Source: CAWAVN01 sp963844315
GTDB taxonomy: Bacteria; Planctomycetota; Planctomycetia; Planctomycetales; Planctomycetaceae
Reading direction: 5' to 3'
DNA: 64,000 nucleotides
Assembly: GCA_963844315.1 (NCBI GenBank)
Contig: CAWJOC010000023.1
Location: 62,001 to 126,000 of the forward strand
Position 1 is the first letter of the stretch. Each line of letters begins with the position of its first letter. A model generated the notes under the pieces. The model did not search any database. It saw nothing but the letters and a program-made list of their open reading frames with translations, and was not told where the DNA came from. Positions 7,722 through 15,553 of the stretch are shown here, piece by piece. The position numbers and the translations under genes are program-made.

Positions 7722-9429
7722 TTACTGAACCGCCCACGATGCGGGCCGGCGGTTGCGGTTGACGAGCGGACGGACATGCTCCACGCGCAAGGGTTCATCC
7801 GCGAACCATTGCGGGCAGTATTCGGGCAGGTTATGGGCACGCAGCGTTCCCGACAGACTGTGGTATTGCGATTCCAACGAGCGAATCACGCCTTGGGCAT
7901 CAATGCCCACCAGGTTGCCGGCCTCCGCGCTTTCCTTCAAGCATTCATCGGTGGCGGCGCTCACGGCTTCCTCCAGCATCGCCCCCGTGACCAGGTGCCT
8001 GCGACAAAGCGTCCGGCGGTTGTTATCCAGGAAGCGAATCTCCGCGATGCCTTGGACAGCCTCATCCCCAACATACAGGTAGTTCAAAACCTGGTTGACC
8101 AACGCTGGCTTCAAGAATTTCCGGAGAATTCTCTCCCCGGTATTTCATGGTCGAAAGCAACTTCGTTTGCAGGACGCTCGCCGCTTGTGCGGCTGTCAAT
8201 GTGCCGAGAACTTCATGGCGAATTCCGATCCGGCGACGTGCGGCGGCATCCAGCAAATCGGGGCGGTTGGTCGTCGCGACAAAATAGATGGGCACGTTGA
8301 TGTCATTGCCCAACGAGCTGATCTTTTGGAGAATCAACGACAGAGGACGGTCGAACAGATGTCCGCTGCCTCCCATCTCTCCACGTGAACGCAAAAGAGC
8401 TTCACATTCTTCTAGCACAACAATTAAAGGTCGCTGGACAATCTCCCCGCCCTTGGTTGTCATGGGCTTCGCGCCAAGCCTTTTGAGCCGCTCGAAGAAC
8501 GAACTGATTTTGCTTTCCGTCGAGCCGAACAGCGGTGAGTAAAAGGAGTTGGCATCGACTGTGATCAGAGGGCTGGTCCGTTCGCCGGTGAGGTCTTCCA
8601 GAAAGTCCGTCACCTCGCGGGCCAAGACTTTCAGGTGCATGGTTTTGCCCGTCCCCGTCGGACCGGAGAGCAGGTAGCTCGCGGATACGCGCGCCCCCAT
8701 TTGCCTGGCCCAATGGGAGTACAAAATCCCCTGGCGGATGCGGAACAGCATGTCATCCAGGATGCGGTGCGGCGCTCCCAGTTGCTCGCGGGACACCGAA
8801 TCCAGCTGGGCCAGGTCCGTAAGCAACTCGTCCCCGTCGGAATGCGAATCGACGACTTGATCCACGAACCGCGTGGCGGCATCGTAGAGCACCTTTTGTC
8901 CCGGCTGGATTTGGGAATCTTGCTGGAGCTTAAACGGCACGCGGGCCATCATTTCCTGCTCGTGAATCTTGATGACCACCTGCCCGGCATCTTCTCCGCA
9001 AATGCTCTCGACCGGGACGACTTCCCCGGCGGGCGGGACGGCTCCATCCCTGCCGACGACTCGCCCTTTCTTGTTGTTGATGAGCACCGAGTCGCCGTAT
9101 TCCAAGTCCTTCACTTCGTCATCGGAGCAAGGCAAGTAAGTCGAACCCTGGGCGCCGGTGACAACCGCGTAGGGTTTGCCGCCGACTTTGGTCTGCTTGA
9201 TGTACCGCATCGGAGTCAACGGGCTGTGTTCCTCGTCTTCCTTTTTTTGGGTCCGGCCTTGGTCGGCTTCGGTGATGATTCCCTGAATCGCTGGAATCAA
9301 ATCCAGTCCATGCTCCATCACCAGATAGACCAGGGTCTCGGCACGGGCTTTGGGATCGAGCTTCGTCTCGCGGCAGATTTGAACCGCGTGCTGATGGTCA
9401 ATCGGATGCAGGATCGGATCAATAGACAT
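7722..9429 (-). CDS. AAA+ ATPase with OB-like N-terminal region (CDC48/ARC/Mpa-like unfoldase), frame-broken
   Basis: About 568 residues once a single-base break near 8110-8115 is bridged. Residues 60-190 hold small beta domains (VLINNKKGRVVG, VIKIHEQEMMARVPF) that resemble the OB domain preceding the ATPase ring in ARC/Mpa and proteasomal ATPases. The AAA module has Walker A GPTGTGKT (256-263), a Walker B LIVVLEE (335-341, Glu in place of the usual Asp), sensor-1 VATTN (384-388) and an Arg-finger cluster RRR (398-400). The C-terminal lid (VTGAMLEEAV) lies after the break. The ATG at 9429 has an AGGAAG site upstream. In this setting it is likely to pull conjugated proteins apart. No protease partner gene is nearby. 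Confidence 0.8.
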
Positions 9430-9513
9430 GAGAGCTTCCTTGAATCAAACAATGAACAAAGCGGGGAATTGCAAATGAATACGAAGATGAGGACGAGTTT
9501 TTTTAGTCTGTCT

Positions 9514-9635
9514 GTCCCCTCTCCCCTGGGGGGAGAGGGTTAGGGTGAGGGGGACAAGCTAGATTCAACGTCAACTCTTAATCGTCCCCCTCATCCGGCC
9601 TTCGGCCACCTTCTCCCCCCAAGGGGAGAAGGGAC
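9514..9635. repeat. Dispersed CTCTCCCC-type inverted repeat
   Basis: The left part GTCCCCTCTCCCCTGGGGGG continues as GAGAGGGTTAGGG, and the right part runs from CCCCCTCATCCGGCCTTCGG to GGAGAAGGGAC. It is a MITE-like palindromic unit. Full or partial copies occur at 28267-28323, 32594-32731, 37646-37766, 51967-52006 and 61459-61565, always between genes. Confidence 0.85.
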
Positions 9636-9642
9636 ATATGAA

Positions 9643-10744
9643 TTACTTGATCCAATGAAAGCCGCGTTCGCGGGTGCGGGTTCCCTCCAGGCAAAACATT
9701 CGCACGTCGTCTTCCCGCCGGGGCGTGAGGCCGATCACAATCCCGGCGACAAACGGCTGTCGGCCATACATGCTGAGATGGAAATTCACGTCGCTGGCGC
9801 TATAAAAGCTGGAGGTCAACTGGCACTCCTTTTGAAGCGGGCAGGTCGGACAGTTGGCTTCGCCATCGTCCCGGACCGATGGCTCGAATGGATGGTTATG
9901 GACCAGCACCGAAGGCATTTCATCGGGAAAGCCCAAACGGTTCCGGCGGAGGTTCATTTGGGTGTTGAGGTCGGCGAAGGTTTCGGAGGTCGGTTCAAAA
10001 CCGAACTGCGACTGCTTCGCATGGCGGAGTTCCACGACCGCATGCACCACGGCGAAAATTTCCGGCTCCGGTTCGGTCTGGCGATACATGCGGGCGAGCA
10101 TCATCGCCCCGCCTTCCTGCTTGCCGGTCTTGAAGCAGTATTCCCTGGCCCGTTCGAATAGCTCGCGGGGCAAAAAGATGTGATGGTCTTTCTGATCCAT
10201 CTCGCCGCTCTGTTCGGCATGATTAAGGAAGTCTTCCAATTGTCCCTCCATGAGCGGCAAGGGATCGCGTTTGATGGTCGCCCGCACTCCGCCCTGGGTT
10301 TCGGTCGCGGTCTCATGGAGCGGAACGGCATAGACATTGAACGTGGCTTTGTCGTCCGCCGTCAGCATTTTGCTTTCGATCATTTTTTTGAGGGCCGATT
10401 CACCAGGCGCTTGAAAGGCGGATGTCAACTCCAAGTGCACCTCATGGCTCTCGCCGCTATGGCTGACGGAGAGAGAAAGCCCTTGAAGCAATCCGTCGGA
10501 CTCTTCCGAAAGTCGCGGATGTTCGCTCACGATGGCCTGGGATGGGATCCGGTCCCAGGATGCCTTTGCGCTGCGCCTGAAAGATCGCTTGCTCCCGCCA
10601 GAACTCCGTCCAGGAGGGATTCATGAACCCGGCATCCAACCGCCTGCCATCGGAAGCCCGCACAAACTCCAACCGATAGCGATATTGGTTCAGTCCAACG
10701 TCCGATGGCATTTGAGAGGACAGAGTGGTGAGGGATATTGACAT
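9643..10744 (-). CDS. JAB/JAMM metalloprotease with zinc-knuckle insert, frame-broken N-terminus
   Basis: The JAB domain occupies the C-terminal 180 residues. Counting from the GTG at 10530, the ligands are Glu139 (GKQEGGAMM), H211-N-H213-P and S244-x2-D247 (SASD). Between them is a 30-residue insert with C227-x2-C230-x5-C236, which may bind a structural zinc. This protease would trim or remove ubiquitin-like proteins and is distinct from the JAB at 5153-6049. Upstream, an ATG at 10744 opens an 80-residue reading (LNQYRYRLEFVR...FWREQAIF) that overlaps the JAB frame by 74 bp. A single indel near 10520-10530 would join them into one protein of about 365 residues, which is preferred over two overlapping genes. 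Confidence 0.75.
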
Positions 10745-10838
10745 CGGCCACGGATCCTTCTTCGAGGAAATTGGATATTAGAGATTTGTCGAGTTCGTTG
10801 TGCCTGCGATGGCTCGATGGATTCTTGAATTGGAGAAA

Positions 10839-10870
10839 CCATTCCCGCCCGCGGTGGCAGGCGGGAATGG
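10839..10870. terminator. Short GC hairpin inside the operon
   Basis: The arms CCATTCCCGCC (10839-10849) and GGCGGGAATGG (10860-10870) form a perfect 11-bp stem with a 10-nt loop just after the Ubl gene 10879-11184. No U-tract follows, so it may act as a processing or stabilising element more than as a terminator. Confidence 0.5.
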
Positions 10871-10878
10871 ACACCGCT

Positions 10879-11184
10879 TTAGCAGCCCGGATGGCCGGCG
10901 AGACCGGCATCTGGCTGCATCGTCACCTTGACGTGCGGGGCGATTTCCCCTGCCACGTCACCGATGCGGCTTTCGGGCGGCAGCAAGCGGCTTGAGCGTT
11001 CTTCCCGAAGGTCCCAAAGGACGTTCGGGGGCAAACGCAAAGCGCCGCTCGCCATCGCGACGATGTCGCTGGTGGTGGCAGAGGCTCTCACCCCTTCCAA
11101 GGTGACGTGCTGGAATCCTGTGGGATCGCTGACCTCGATGGTCAATTCGTCGAGATCCACAGGAGCGTCCAATACCGCGGTCAT
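10879..11184 (-). CDS. Ubiquitin-like beta-grasp protein, third Ubl of the operon
   Basis: 101 residues. After a short acidic N-terminus the sequence follows the ubiquitin pattern: strand LTIEVSDPTG, strand HVTLEGV, a helix SDIVAMASGALRL, then WDLREE, LLPPESRIGDV and a final strand HVKVTMQ. The tail is PDAGLAGHPGC, not a terminal di-glycine, so charging would need either trimming by a JAB protease or a different mechanism. Its start overlaps the stop of the upstream 11181-12059 gene (ATGA). Position directly downstream of the E2 module suggests it is the natural partner of the canonical E2. Fold assignment rests on pattern alone. Confidence 0.65.
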   Translation of the reverse strand: MTAVLDAPVDLDELTIEVSDPTGFQHVTLEGVRASATTSDIVAMASGALRLPPNVLWDLREERSSRLLPPESRIGDVAGEIAPHVKVTMQPDAGLAGHPGC

Positions 11185-12059
11185 GGAACACCTCCTTCAT
11201 TCTTGGCCAACTTGCCGGCCAAAAGCATGTCGGCCACGCCGGGATCCCGCAGCGTTGCCAACGGCTGAACAACCAGCGCCATGCCGGTGCAGAGAGCTTC
11301 CACGCCCGACTGCAACCAAACACCGGGACCTTGCGCACGAAAACAAACTTCCATCGAATAGGTTTTTTGCTCATCGGGCCGGGCGATGCGGGCCAATCGC
11401 AACCGGCGGTTGGCTTCCTGGAGAAAATCATCCGCAGCCAAAATGGAGGACTCCTCCCATGTCTCAAGCCGGCCTAACTCCGCCGAGAGACAGGCCAGGC
11501 CATTCTCCTGCCAAGCGATGGAGACTTCGCGGAAGGCCCCCGAAAGCGGCACGGTGACTTTCACCTTGTCCCCATCCGCCGAGGCCACAAACCCGCGCTC
11601 CTTGAGCCAATCGATCAGGTTTTGGGGAGATGGTTTCGAATGGCTGGTTGCGAGTTCCAATCCCTTGGCAATGGCCGTGGTCGCTTCCGCCCAGCACTCC
11701 AAGGGGGATGAGGTTTGCCCCGTCGCCAAGTCGAAGGAGTCATCCGTCAAGAACACATCTCGCGGCACATCGCCCCGGCAGAGGATTTCCCCATCAGGCG
11801 TGGCGACGAACTTCCAAGGGCCGAGCAATTGGTGATTGGCCCTCAGAATCCCGCTGCGATCAGGAGCAGGAATCATGGGACTTTCGAGCGACCATTGATT
11901 CCAAGAGCTTTGCGAGGCGGCGGGACTTTTCCGCAGAAAGGCGTAGCCCTTTGGCGTGGGCCGTTGAAATTCGGATTGCAAGTGGTCCGTTGATTCCCAA
12001 CCGAATTGCGAAAGCCAATCGCTGAGTTTTTGCGGTGCGGAAGATTGGGCGGCGATCAT
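11181..12059 (-). CDS. Unknown two-part protein of the ubiquitin-like operon
   Basis: 292 residues, no recognised family. Two halves begin in a similar way: LSDWLSQFGW at residue 12 and LIDWLKERGF at 148, each followed by strands. This suggests an internal duplication of a small alpha/beta domain, perhaps similar to CesT/YbjN-type chaperone folds; this is speculation. There are no transmembrane segments and no catalytic motif. It overlaps by 4 bp both the E2 gene upstream and the Ubl gene downstream, so the three are very probably made in fixed ratio and may work as a complex, for instance as an adaptor between the E2 and the Ubl. Confidence 0.6.
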   Translation of the reverse strand: MIAAQSSAPQKLSDWLSQFGWESTDHLQSEFQRPTPKGYAFLRKSPAASQSSWNQWSLESPMIPAPDRSGILRANHQLLGPWKFVATPDGEILCRGDVPRDVFLTDDSFDLATGQTSSPLECWAEATTAIAKGLELATSHSKPSPQNLIDWLKERGFVASADGDKVKVTVPLSGAFREVSIAWQENGLACLSAELGRLETWEESSILAADDFLQEANRRLRLARIARPDEQKTYSMEVCFRAQGPGVWLQSGVEALCTGMALVVQPLATLRDPGVADMLLAGKLAKNEGGVP

Positions 12060-12640
12060 GGAGTCGGCTCCTCAACTAAAGAGGCTTTCGCGGGCACGAA
12101 TTGTTTGGGCGGCAGCGGTTCCAGAAGGCCGCGATGGGTTAAGGGAAACTTGTCCTTCTGGCTGCGGACGTAAGCGGCGGCGGCGGGATTGAATACCCGC
12201 CAATCCGTGGTCGTTACCAGGCGGGTGTTGAGCACCAAAGCCGCCCAGGTCATGTGCAGGATCAATTCCAACGGGACGTTCGCCGGGGGATGGCCTAGGC
12301 ACAGCCCGCCGTTGAAATTCACGTTGGGATGGTACACTCCCATCGGATAGAGGATCGTCACGATCTCCCAGGGGATCGGGGCTTGGGATTGGAACGATTG
12401 GTGATAACGCAGTCCGACCATCACGGGTCCCTGGAGTTCCACATCTTTCCCCGGCAGTTTGACCAGGGTCTGGGTTTCGAACTGCAAAATCACCCGCTGC
12501 TCATCACCCAAGTCTTCAAAGTCGAGCCACTTCATCACGGGGCTGGTTCTCGAAAACTGCTCCAACGTCTCTTTGTTCTTTTGCTTTTTCATCGTCCAGA
12601 TGCGTGGGCTTTCCACGGAAGCGGCGGGCGTGTTGGACAT
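12056..12640 (-). CDS. E2 ubiquitin-conjugating-like enzyme (UBC fold)
   Basis: 194 residues from the ATG at 12640, chosen because a GAAGGA ribosome site lies 6 nt upstream; the frame is open further upstream without a site. The UBC signature is complete: H104-P105-N106, then GGLCLG with Cys114 exactly eight residues after the Asn, as in eukaryotic E2s. Flanking strands (VMVGLRYHQSF, WEIVTILYP) and the late helix NPAAAAYVRSQ also match the fold. The last 30 residues are a Pro-rich tail. An E2 forms a thioester with a Ubl received from E1 and passes it to a target. It is the first gene of the tightly packed run. Confidence 0.85.
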   Translation of the reverse strand: MSNTPAASVESPRIWTMKKQKNKETLEQFSRTSPVMKWLDFEDLGDEQRVILQFETQTLVKLPGKDVELQGPVMVGLRYHQSFQSQAPIPWEIVTILYPMGVYHPNVNFNGGLCLGHPPANVPLELILHMTWAALVLNTRLVTTTDWRVFNPAAAAYVRSQKDKFPLTHRGLLEPLPPKQFVPAKASLVEEPTP

Positions 12641-12673
12641 GCGGATTCCTTCATTGCGAGAGACCAACAAAAA

Positions 12674-12738
12674 AACGAGGCCAGCCAAGATCCCAACATC
12701 TCTCAAGGAGAATGTTGGTGATGTTGGCTGACCTCGTT
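12674..12738 (-). promoter_or_regulatory. Long inverted repeat upstream of the E2 gene
   Basis: Two 31-nt arms (12674-12704 and 12708-12738) pair with a few mismatches around a very short loop; the arms begin AACGAGG and contain AGCCAA and CCAACAT. A transcript coming from the 12870-13271 gene would fold here just before the E2 start, so an attenuator, partial terminator or RNase site is possible. No clear U-tract follows. Confidence 0.5.
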
Positions 12739-12869
12739 AGGGCGTAACGCCGGTCAACAATGGTTTATAAGAGTTTTGGTTTCGGGTTTTTCAAGGCCAG
12801 TCATCCGACTTCACAGGTTTGCAGCGAGCAACTGCCCGACCCAGGAAGCGGCAACTGTCCAATTCTCAT

Positions 12870-13271
12870 TCAGACCTTCACCAGAAAAAAACTCGCGGTG
12901 GATTCTTGGGGGCGGGTGGAGTACGAAAACACCATTGCTTCCAAAACGCCCCCCTTCACTTCGATCTTGATTTTGCCAAAATTCACGTCGCAATCTTGCA
13001 ACAGCACATCCACTATGGATTCAACCTCTTTGGTCAACTCGTCCAGCGTGAGTTGTATCTGCTGGGCTACCCGATCATGATGGGGAAGATCGCTCGAGGA
13101 TTTCTCGTCGGAACCCCGGGAGACTTCGACTCGGACGTTCTTATTCATCCCTTGGTGCCGGTCCATTTTCACCACGGCGTCGTCCAACCCTAGAGGGTCG
13201 ATTAACTCCGTTTGCACCCTTTGACAAAAGGGATCCCAATGTTCCTTTTCCAAGGATTTCAGTGCGGTCAT
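12870..13271 (-). CDS. Unknown small protein leading the ubiquitin-like operon
   Basis: 133 residues from the ATG at 13271, preceded by a strong AGGAGGTT site 6 nt upstream. The sequence is hydrophilic, with a helical HWDPFCQRVQTELIDPLGL start, a variable acidic middle (RGSDEKSSSD) and a C-terminal part with long helical content (LTLDELTKEVESIVDVLLQ) and strands. No family is recognised. It lies between a candidate promoter and the inverted repeat ahead of the E2, in the same direction, so it could be the first cistron of the conjugation operon; the 229-bp gap to E2 makes this less certain. Confidence 0.55.
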   Translation of the reverse strand: MTALKSLEKEHWDPFCQRVQTELIDPLGLDDAVVKMDRHQGMNKNVRVEVSRGSDEKSSSDLPHHDRVAQQIQLTLDELTKEVESIVDVLLQDCDVNFGKIKIEVKGGVLEAMVFSYSTRPQESTASFFLVKV

Positions 13272-13324
13272 GAGGGGAACCTCCTGGGAGCAACTCGCCT
13301 CAAATTGGAGTGGGGATTGAAATG

Positions 13325-13352
13325 ATATTACCGTTCCAAACCAACTAATCAA
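13325..13352 (-). promoter_or_regulatory. Candidate sigma70-type promoter for the ubiquitin-like operon
   Basis: On minus, TTGATT (13352-13347) and TAATAT (13330-13325) are separated by 16 bp, with transcription expected to start near 13318, about 47 nt before the ATG at 13271. The intergenic stretch 13272-13653 is AT-richer than its surroundings. Confidence 0.4.
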
Positions 13353-13589
13353 GATCTATTTTCTACAGAAATTTCTTCCCCAGCCTATTTTGGCCCTAAT
13401 CCAAGGCCACATCGTCATTTGCACTTTTGGACGAGCCAGGTTTTCCTCTTAGGGGAATCACTTTTCAAGAACCATCGACATAACACAATTGATTTGATAG
13501 ACTTACATCTCCAATCTCTCTTGAGTCACAAACTCACGCGTCTGGAACATCAGACGTTGCCTACGCCAACTTGGGAAAGACAAATGCCG

Positions 13590-13615
13590 AATAATCTCCG
13601 ATTTGGGAGATTGTT
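13590..13615. promoter_or_regulatory. Dyad-symmetric site, possible operator of the HTH regulator
   Basis: AATAATCTCC and GGGAGATTGTT flank a 5-nt centre, a near-perfect inverted repeat 39 nt before the regulator's ATG at 13654. Its left arm contains a possible -10-like TAATCT. This is where an autoregulating Cro/C1-type protein would be expected to bind. No second copy was found next to the 13325-13352 promoter. Confidence 0.4.
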
Positions 13616-13653
13616 CTTCCGAAACTGGGGTTTGTCGCCGAAAGGTCCTTTCC

Positions 13654-14880
13654 ATGAAAGTCCGCTTTCGCCTGGCCGAGATCTTGGATGAGTTCGGGGC
13701 CTTGGGCCGGGGAACCATCAAGAAAATCGCGGATGACACGGGGCTGGAACGGCATCAGGTTTCGGCCCTCTTAAAAAATGAAGTTCAGTATCTGTCGCTT
13801 TCCAGTCTGGGGGCGATCTGTGATTACTTGATTAACACGCATCACATTCCTTCTTACGAATTACCGGGTCGTCTTTTTGCGTTGGAACCCGACGATTTTT
13901 GGCGATTTCTTTCGCAACGCCAGCAATTGGTGATGTCTTTCGGCGTAAGGCATGAGCTGCAGGATACGGGCGTGTTGTGGATTCCCGCTTCGGATTCCTA
14001 CTTGCAGGGCATGATGCTGCACGAATTGTTCGGGACGGAAGACGCCGCGGCTAACGGTTCATTCGAAAGCATTTCGGAGCTCGATCCCAAAATCAAACGG
14101 GCGCCGCGTTCGGAGCGCGGCCCGCGGTTTGAGCAATACATGGTTCGCTCCTGCTCGCATCAACCGCATCTTTCCGAGGCGCTTCGCGACAGCGAGTTTC
14201 AGCAGATGAAGCGCGAAGCGATCACGGCTTATGAAAAATTCCAGGGTCTCGTGGGCAATAAAGCCTTGGTCTCGCTGGGATCCGTGAAAAGCAACGGCCT
14301 CTGTGAATTGACAATCGCCGGGGCCTTTGGTTCGGACCCGTGGTCGTCGCAAGATGATGTGACGCATCCGGGCGAGCGGACCTGTCCGTTCTATTTCCGT
14401 TATCGGGAGAACGATGTCCAAATCCCCTCTTGCCACGGCGGTCAGGGATTGGCGAAGAACCTCGCGGGCGAAAGCCTCGCCGACGGGAAACCGGGAATTT
14501 ATTTCGAGCGCGAACCAAATCAGTGGGTGGGGATTCCCTCGGAGGAAAACCGCGAGCCGGCGCTCATTATCTACACGTTCCTTCCGCACCTGGGGATCGT
14601 CGAAGTGGTGCTCGGGGGCTTCTCCGCGGTCGGAACGTTTTTGCTGGCGACGCATTTCCGAAAAATCGTCCGGGAGATTTGGCCGGCGACCTATCTCACG
14701 CCCGCGCTGGAAGCAGGGGTGTTCATTGTGGATTTCCAACTCAAACCCAAATCCGAGTCCGATCAAGAGGCGGACCAACCCATCAATTGGGGTTCCAACG
14801 TTCAAGAAGTGGAGAATCTGTCCGTGATCCGATTGCCGACTTCCGTGCTGGAATCCCGACTGGCGAAAAACGGCGAGTGA
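13654..14880 (+). CDS. HTH (Cro/C1-like) transcriptional regulator with large C-terminal domain
   Basis: 408 residues from the ATG at 13654 (AAAGG site upstream; an open extension to 13603 has no better start). Residues 1-60 form a helix-turn-helix: a GTIKKIADDTG turn, a recognition helix ERHQVSALLK and LSLSSLGAICDYL. The remaining 340 residues are unrecognised. They contain a segment with GERTCPFYFRYRE and another, ALIIYTFLPHLGIVEVVLGGFSAVGTF, which recalls ligand-sensing or NTP-binding folds, but no motif is decisive. It is transcribed divergently from the ubiquitin-like operon across a 382-bp gap and is the best candidate for its regulator. The gap holds the candidate promoter and the dyad, nothing else. 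Confidence 0.7.
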   Translation: MKVRFRLAEILDEFGALGRGTIKKIADDTGLERHQVSALLKNEVQYLSLSSLGAICDYLINTHHIPSYELPGRLFALEPDDFWRFLSQRQQLVMSFGVRHELQDTGVLWIPASDSYLQGMMLHELFGTEDAAANGSFESISELDPKIKRAPRSERGPRFEQYMVRSCSHQPHLSEALRDSEFQQMKREAITAYEKFQGLVGNKALVSLGSVKSNGLCELTIAGAFGSDPWSSQDDVTHPGERTCPFYFRYRENDVQIPSCHGGQGLAKNLAGESLADGKPGIYFEREPNQWVGIPSEENREPALIIYTFLPHLGIVEVVLGGFSAVGTFLLATHFRKIVREIWPATYLTPALEAGVFIVDFQLKPKSESDQEADQPINWGSNVQEVENLSVIRLPTSVLESRLAKNGE

Positions 14881-14980
14881 CGCGACGTGTCCCTTTCCGC
14901 GAAGGGGGTTTAGAGTAGAATCAACAGAGAATTGTCCAAGACGTAAATTCCTCCCGAACTTTTTTTTAAGAAACAACGCC

Positions 14981-15418
14981 ATGAGTGCGGAACTGCGCGC
15001 GAAAAATCTGGGGATCGACTTTCCCCCATTGAAACCGGGCTATTTGAATCTGTGCATTCGCACGGGCAACCTGCTAATTACATCGGGCCACACCAGCGAC
15101 TTAAAAGGAATCCTGGGCAAGGATCTCACGGTGGAAAAGGGCTACGAAGCCGCTAAGGATTGCGCGGTCAAGATTCTGAGTTCCGTGCATCACGCCCACG
15201 GAACCTTGGATGGGCTGAGGGTCATTAAGTTGTTGGGCTGCGTGTATTCCGCGCCGGAGTTCACCGACCAGCATCTGGTGATCAACGGGGCCTCGGATCT
15301 GTTGCATCAAATCTTCGGGAAAGATGGCGACGGTTATCACGCCCGAAGCGCTCTGGGGTTCGCCGCCTTGCCGACCGGAGCCGCTGTGGAAATCGAAGCC
15401 ATCTTCGAGATCAAATAG
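14981..15418 (+). CDS. RidA family (YjgF/YER057c/UK114) protein
   Basis: 145 residues, the usual length. RidA proteins hydrolyse reactive enamine/imine intermediates from pyridoxal-phosphate enzymes and act as trimers in the cytoplasm. Visible family features are LLITSGHTSDLKG near the start, AVKILSSVHHAHGTLDGL in the middle, and the late HARSALGFAALPTGAAVEIE with the Arg that binds substrate carboxylates. The subfamily with a longer central region, such as the AtuA/Rid6-7 groups, seems closer than classical RidA, so the exact substrate is unknown. It follows the regulator gene at 100 bp. Confidence 0.85.
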   Translation: MSAELRAKNLGIDFPPLKPGYLNLCIRTGNLLITSGHTSDLKGILGKDLTVEKGYEAAKDCAVKILSSVHHAHGTLDGLRVIKLLGCVYSAPEFTDQHLVINGASDLLHQIFGKDGDGYHARSALGFAALPTGAAVEIEAIFEIK

Positions 15419-15472
15419 CCTCGCTTCGACCAGTTTTCTTCCCAACTCCGGATGAAGCGTGCCCAACATTTG

Positions 15473-15502
15473 GGTGGCACAGACATTCCTGTCTGTGCCA
15501 CC
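15473..15502. repeat. GGTGGCACAGACATTCC palindromic repeat
   Basis: A 30-nt almost perfect palindrome, GGTGGCACAGACATTCCTGT continuing as CTGTGCCACC. Longer or partial copies lie at 54278-54337 and 60346-60391. All are intergenic. Confidence 0.85.
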
Positions 15503-15553
15503 TTGTATTAGTCGTCCTTAGTTCCCTGCACCCACAACGCGGCTTTAAACCTT

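Noticed and set aside
7722..9429. AAA+ gene as the ATPase of a Pup-proteasome
   Set aside because: No Pup, PafA, Dop or proteasome subunit gene in the window; only the N-terminal region is similar by pattern.
10527..10910. 127-codon minus-strand ORF across the JAB2 start
   Set aside because: It is a shadow frame of the JAB2 leader; no SD and no recognisable pattern.
2476..12640. Reading the operon as a classical PRTRC plasmid system
   Set aside because: No ParB-like or other PRTRC D/E/F-type genes, and a canonical UBC-type E2, a RING-like gene and an AAA+ gene are present; the neighbours are chromosomal housekeeping genes.
2476..12640. Reading the operon as a Bil or CBASS-type antiphage operon
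   Set aside because: No CD-NTase, nuclease or effector gene is present and the component number differs; a defence role remains possible but is not shown.
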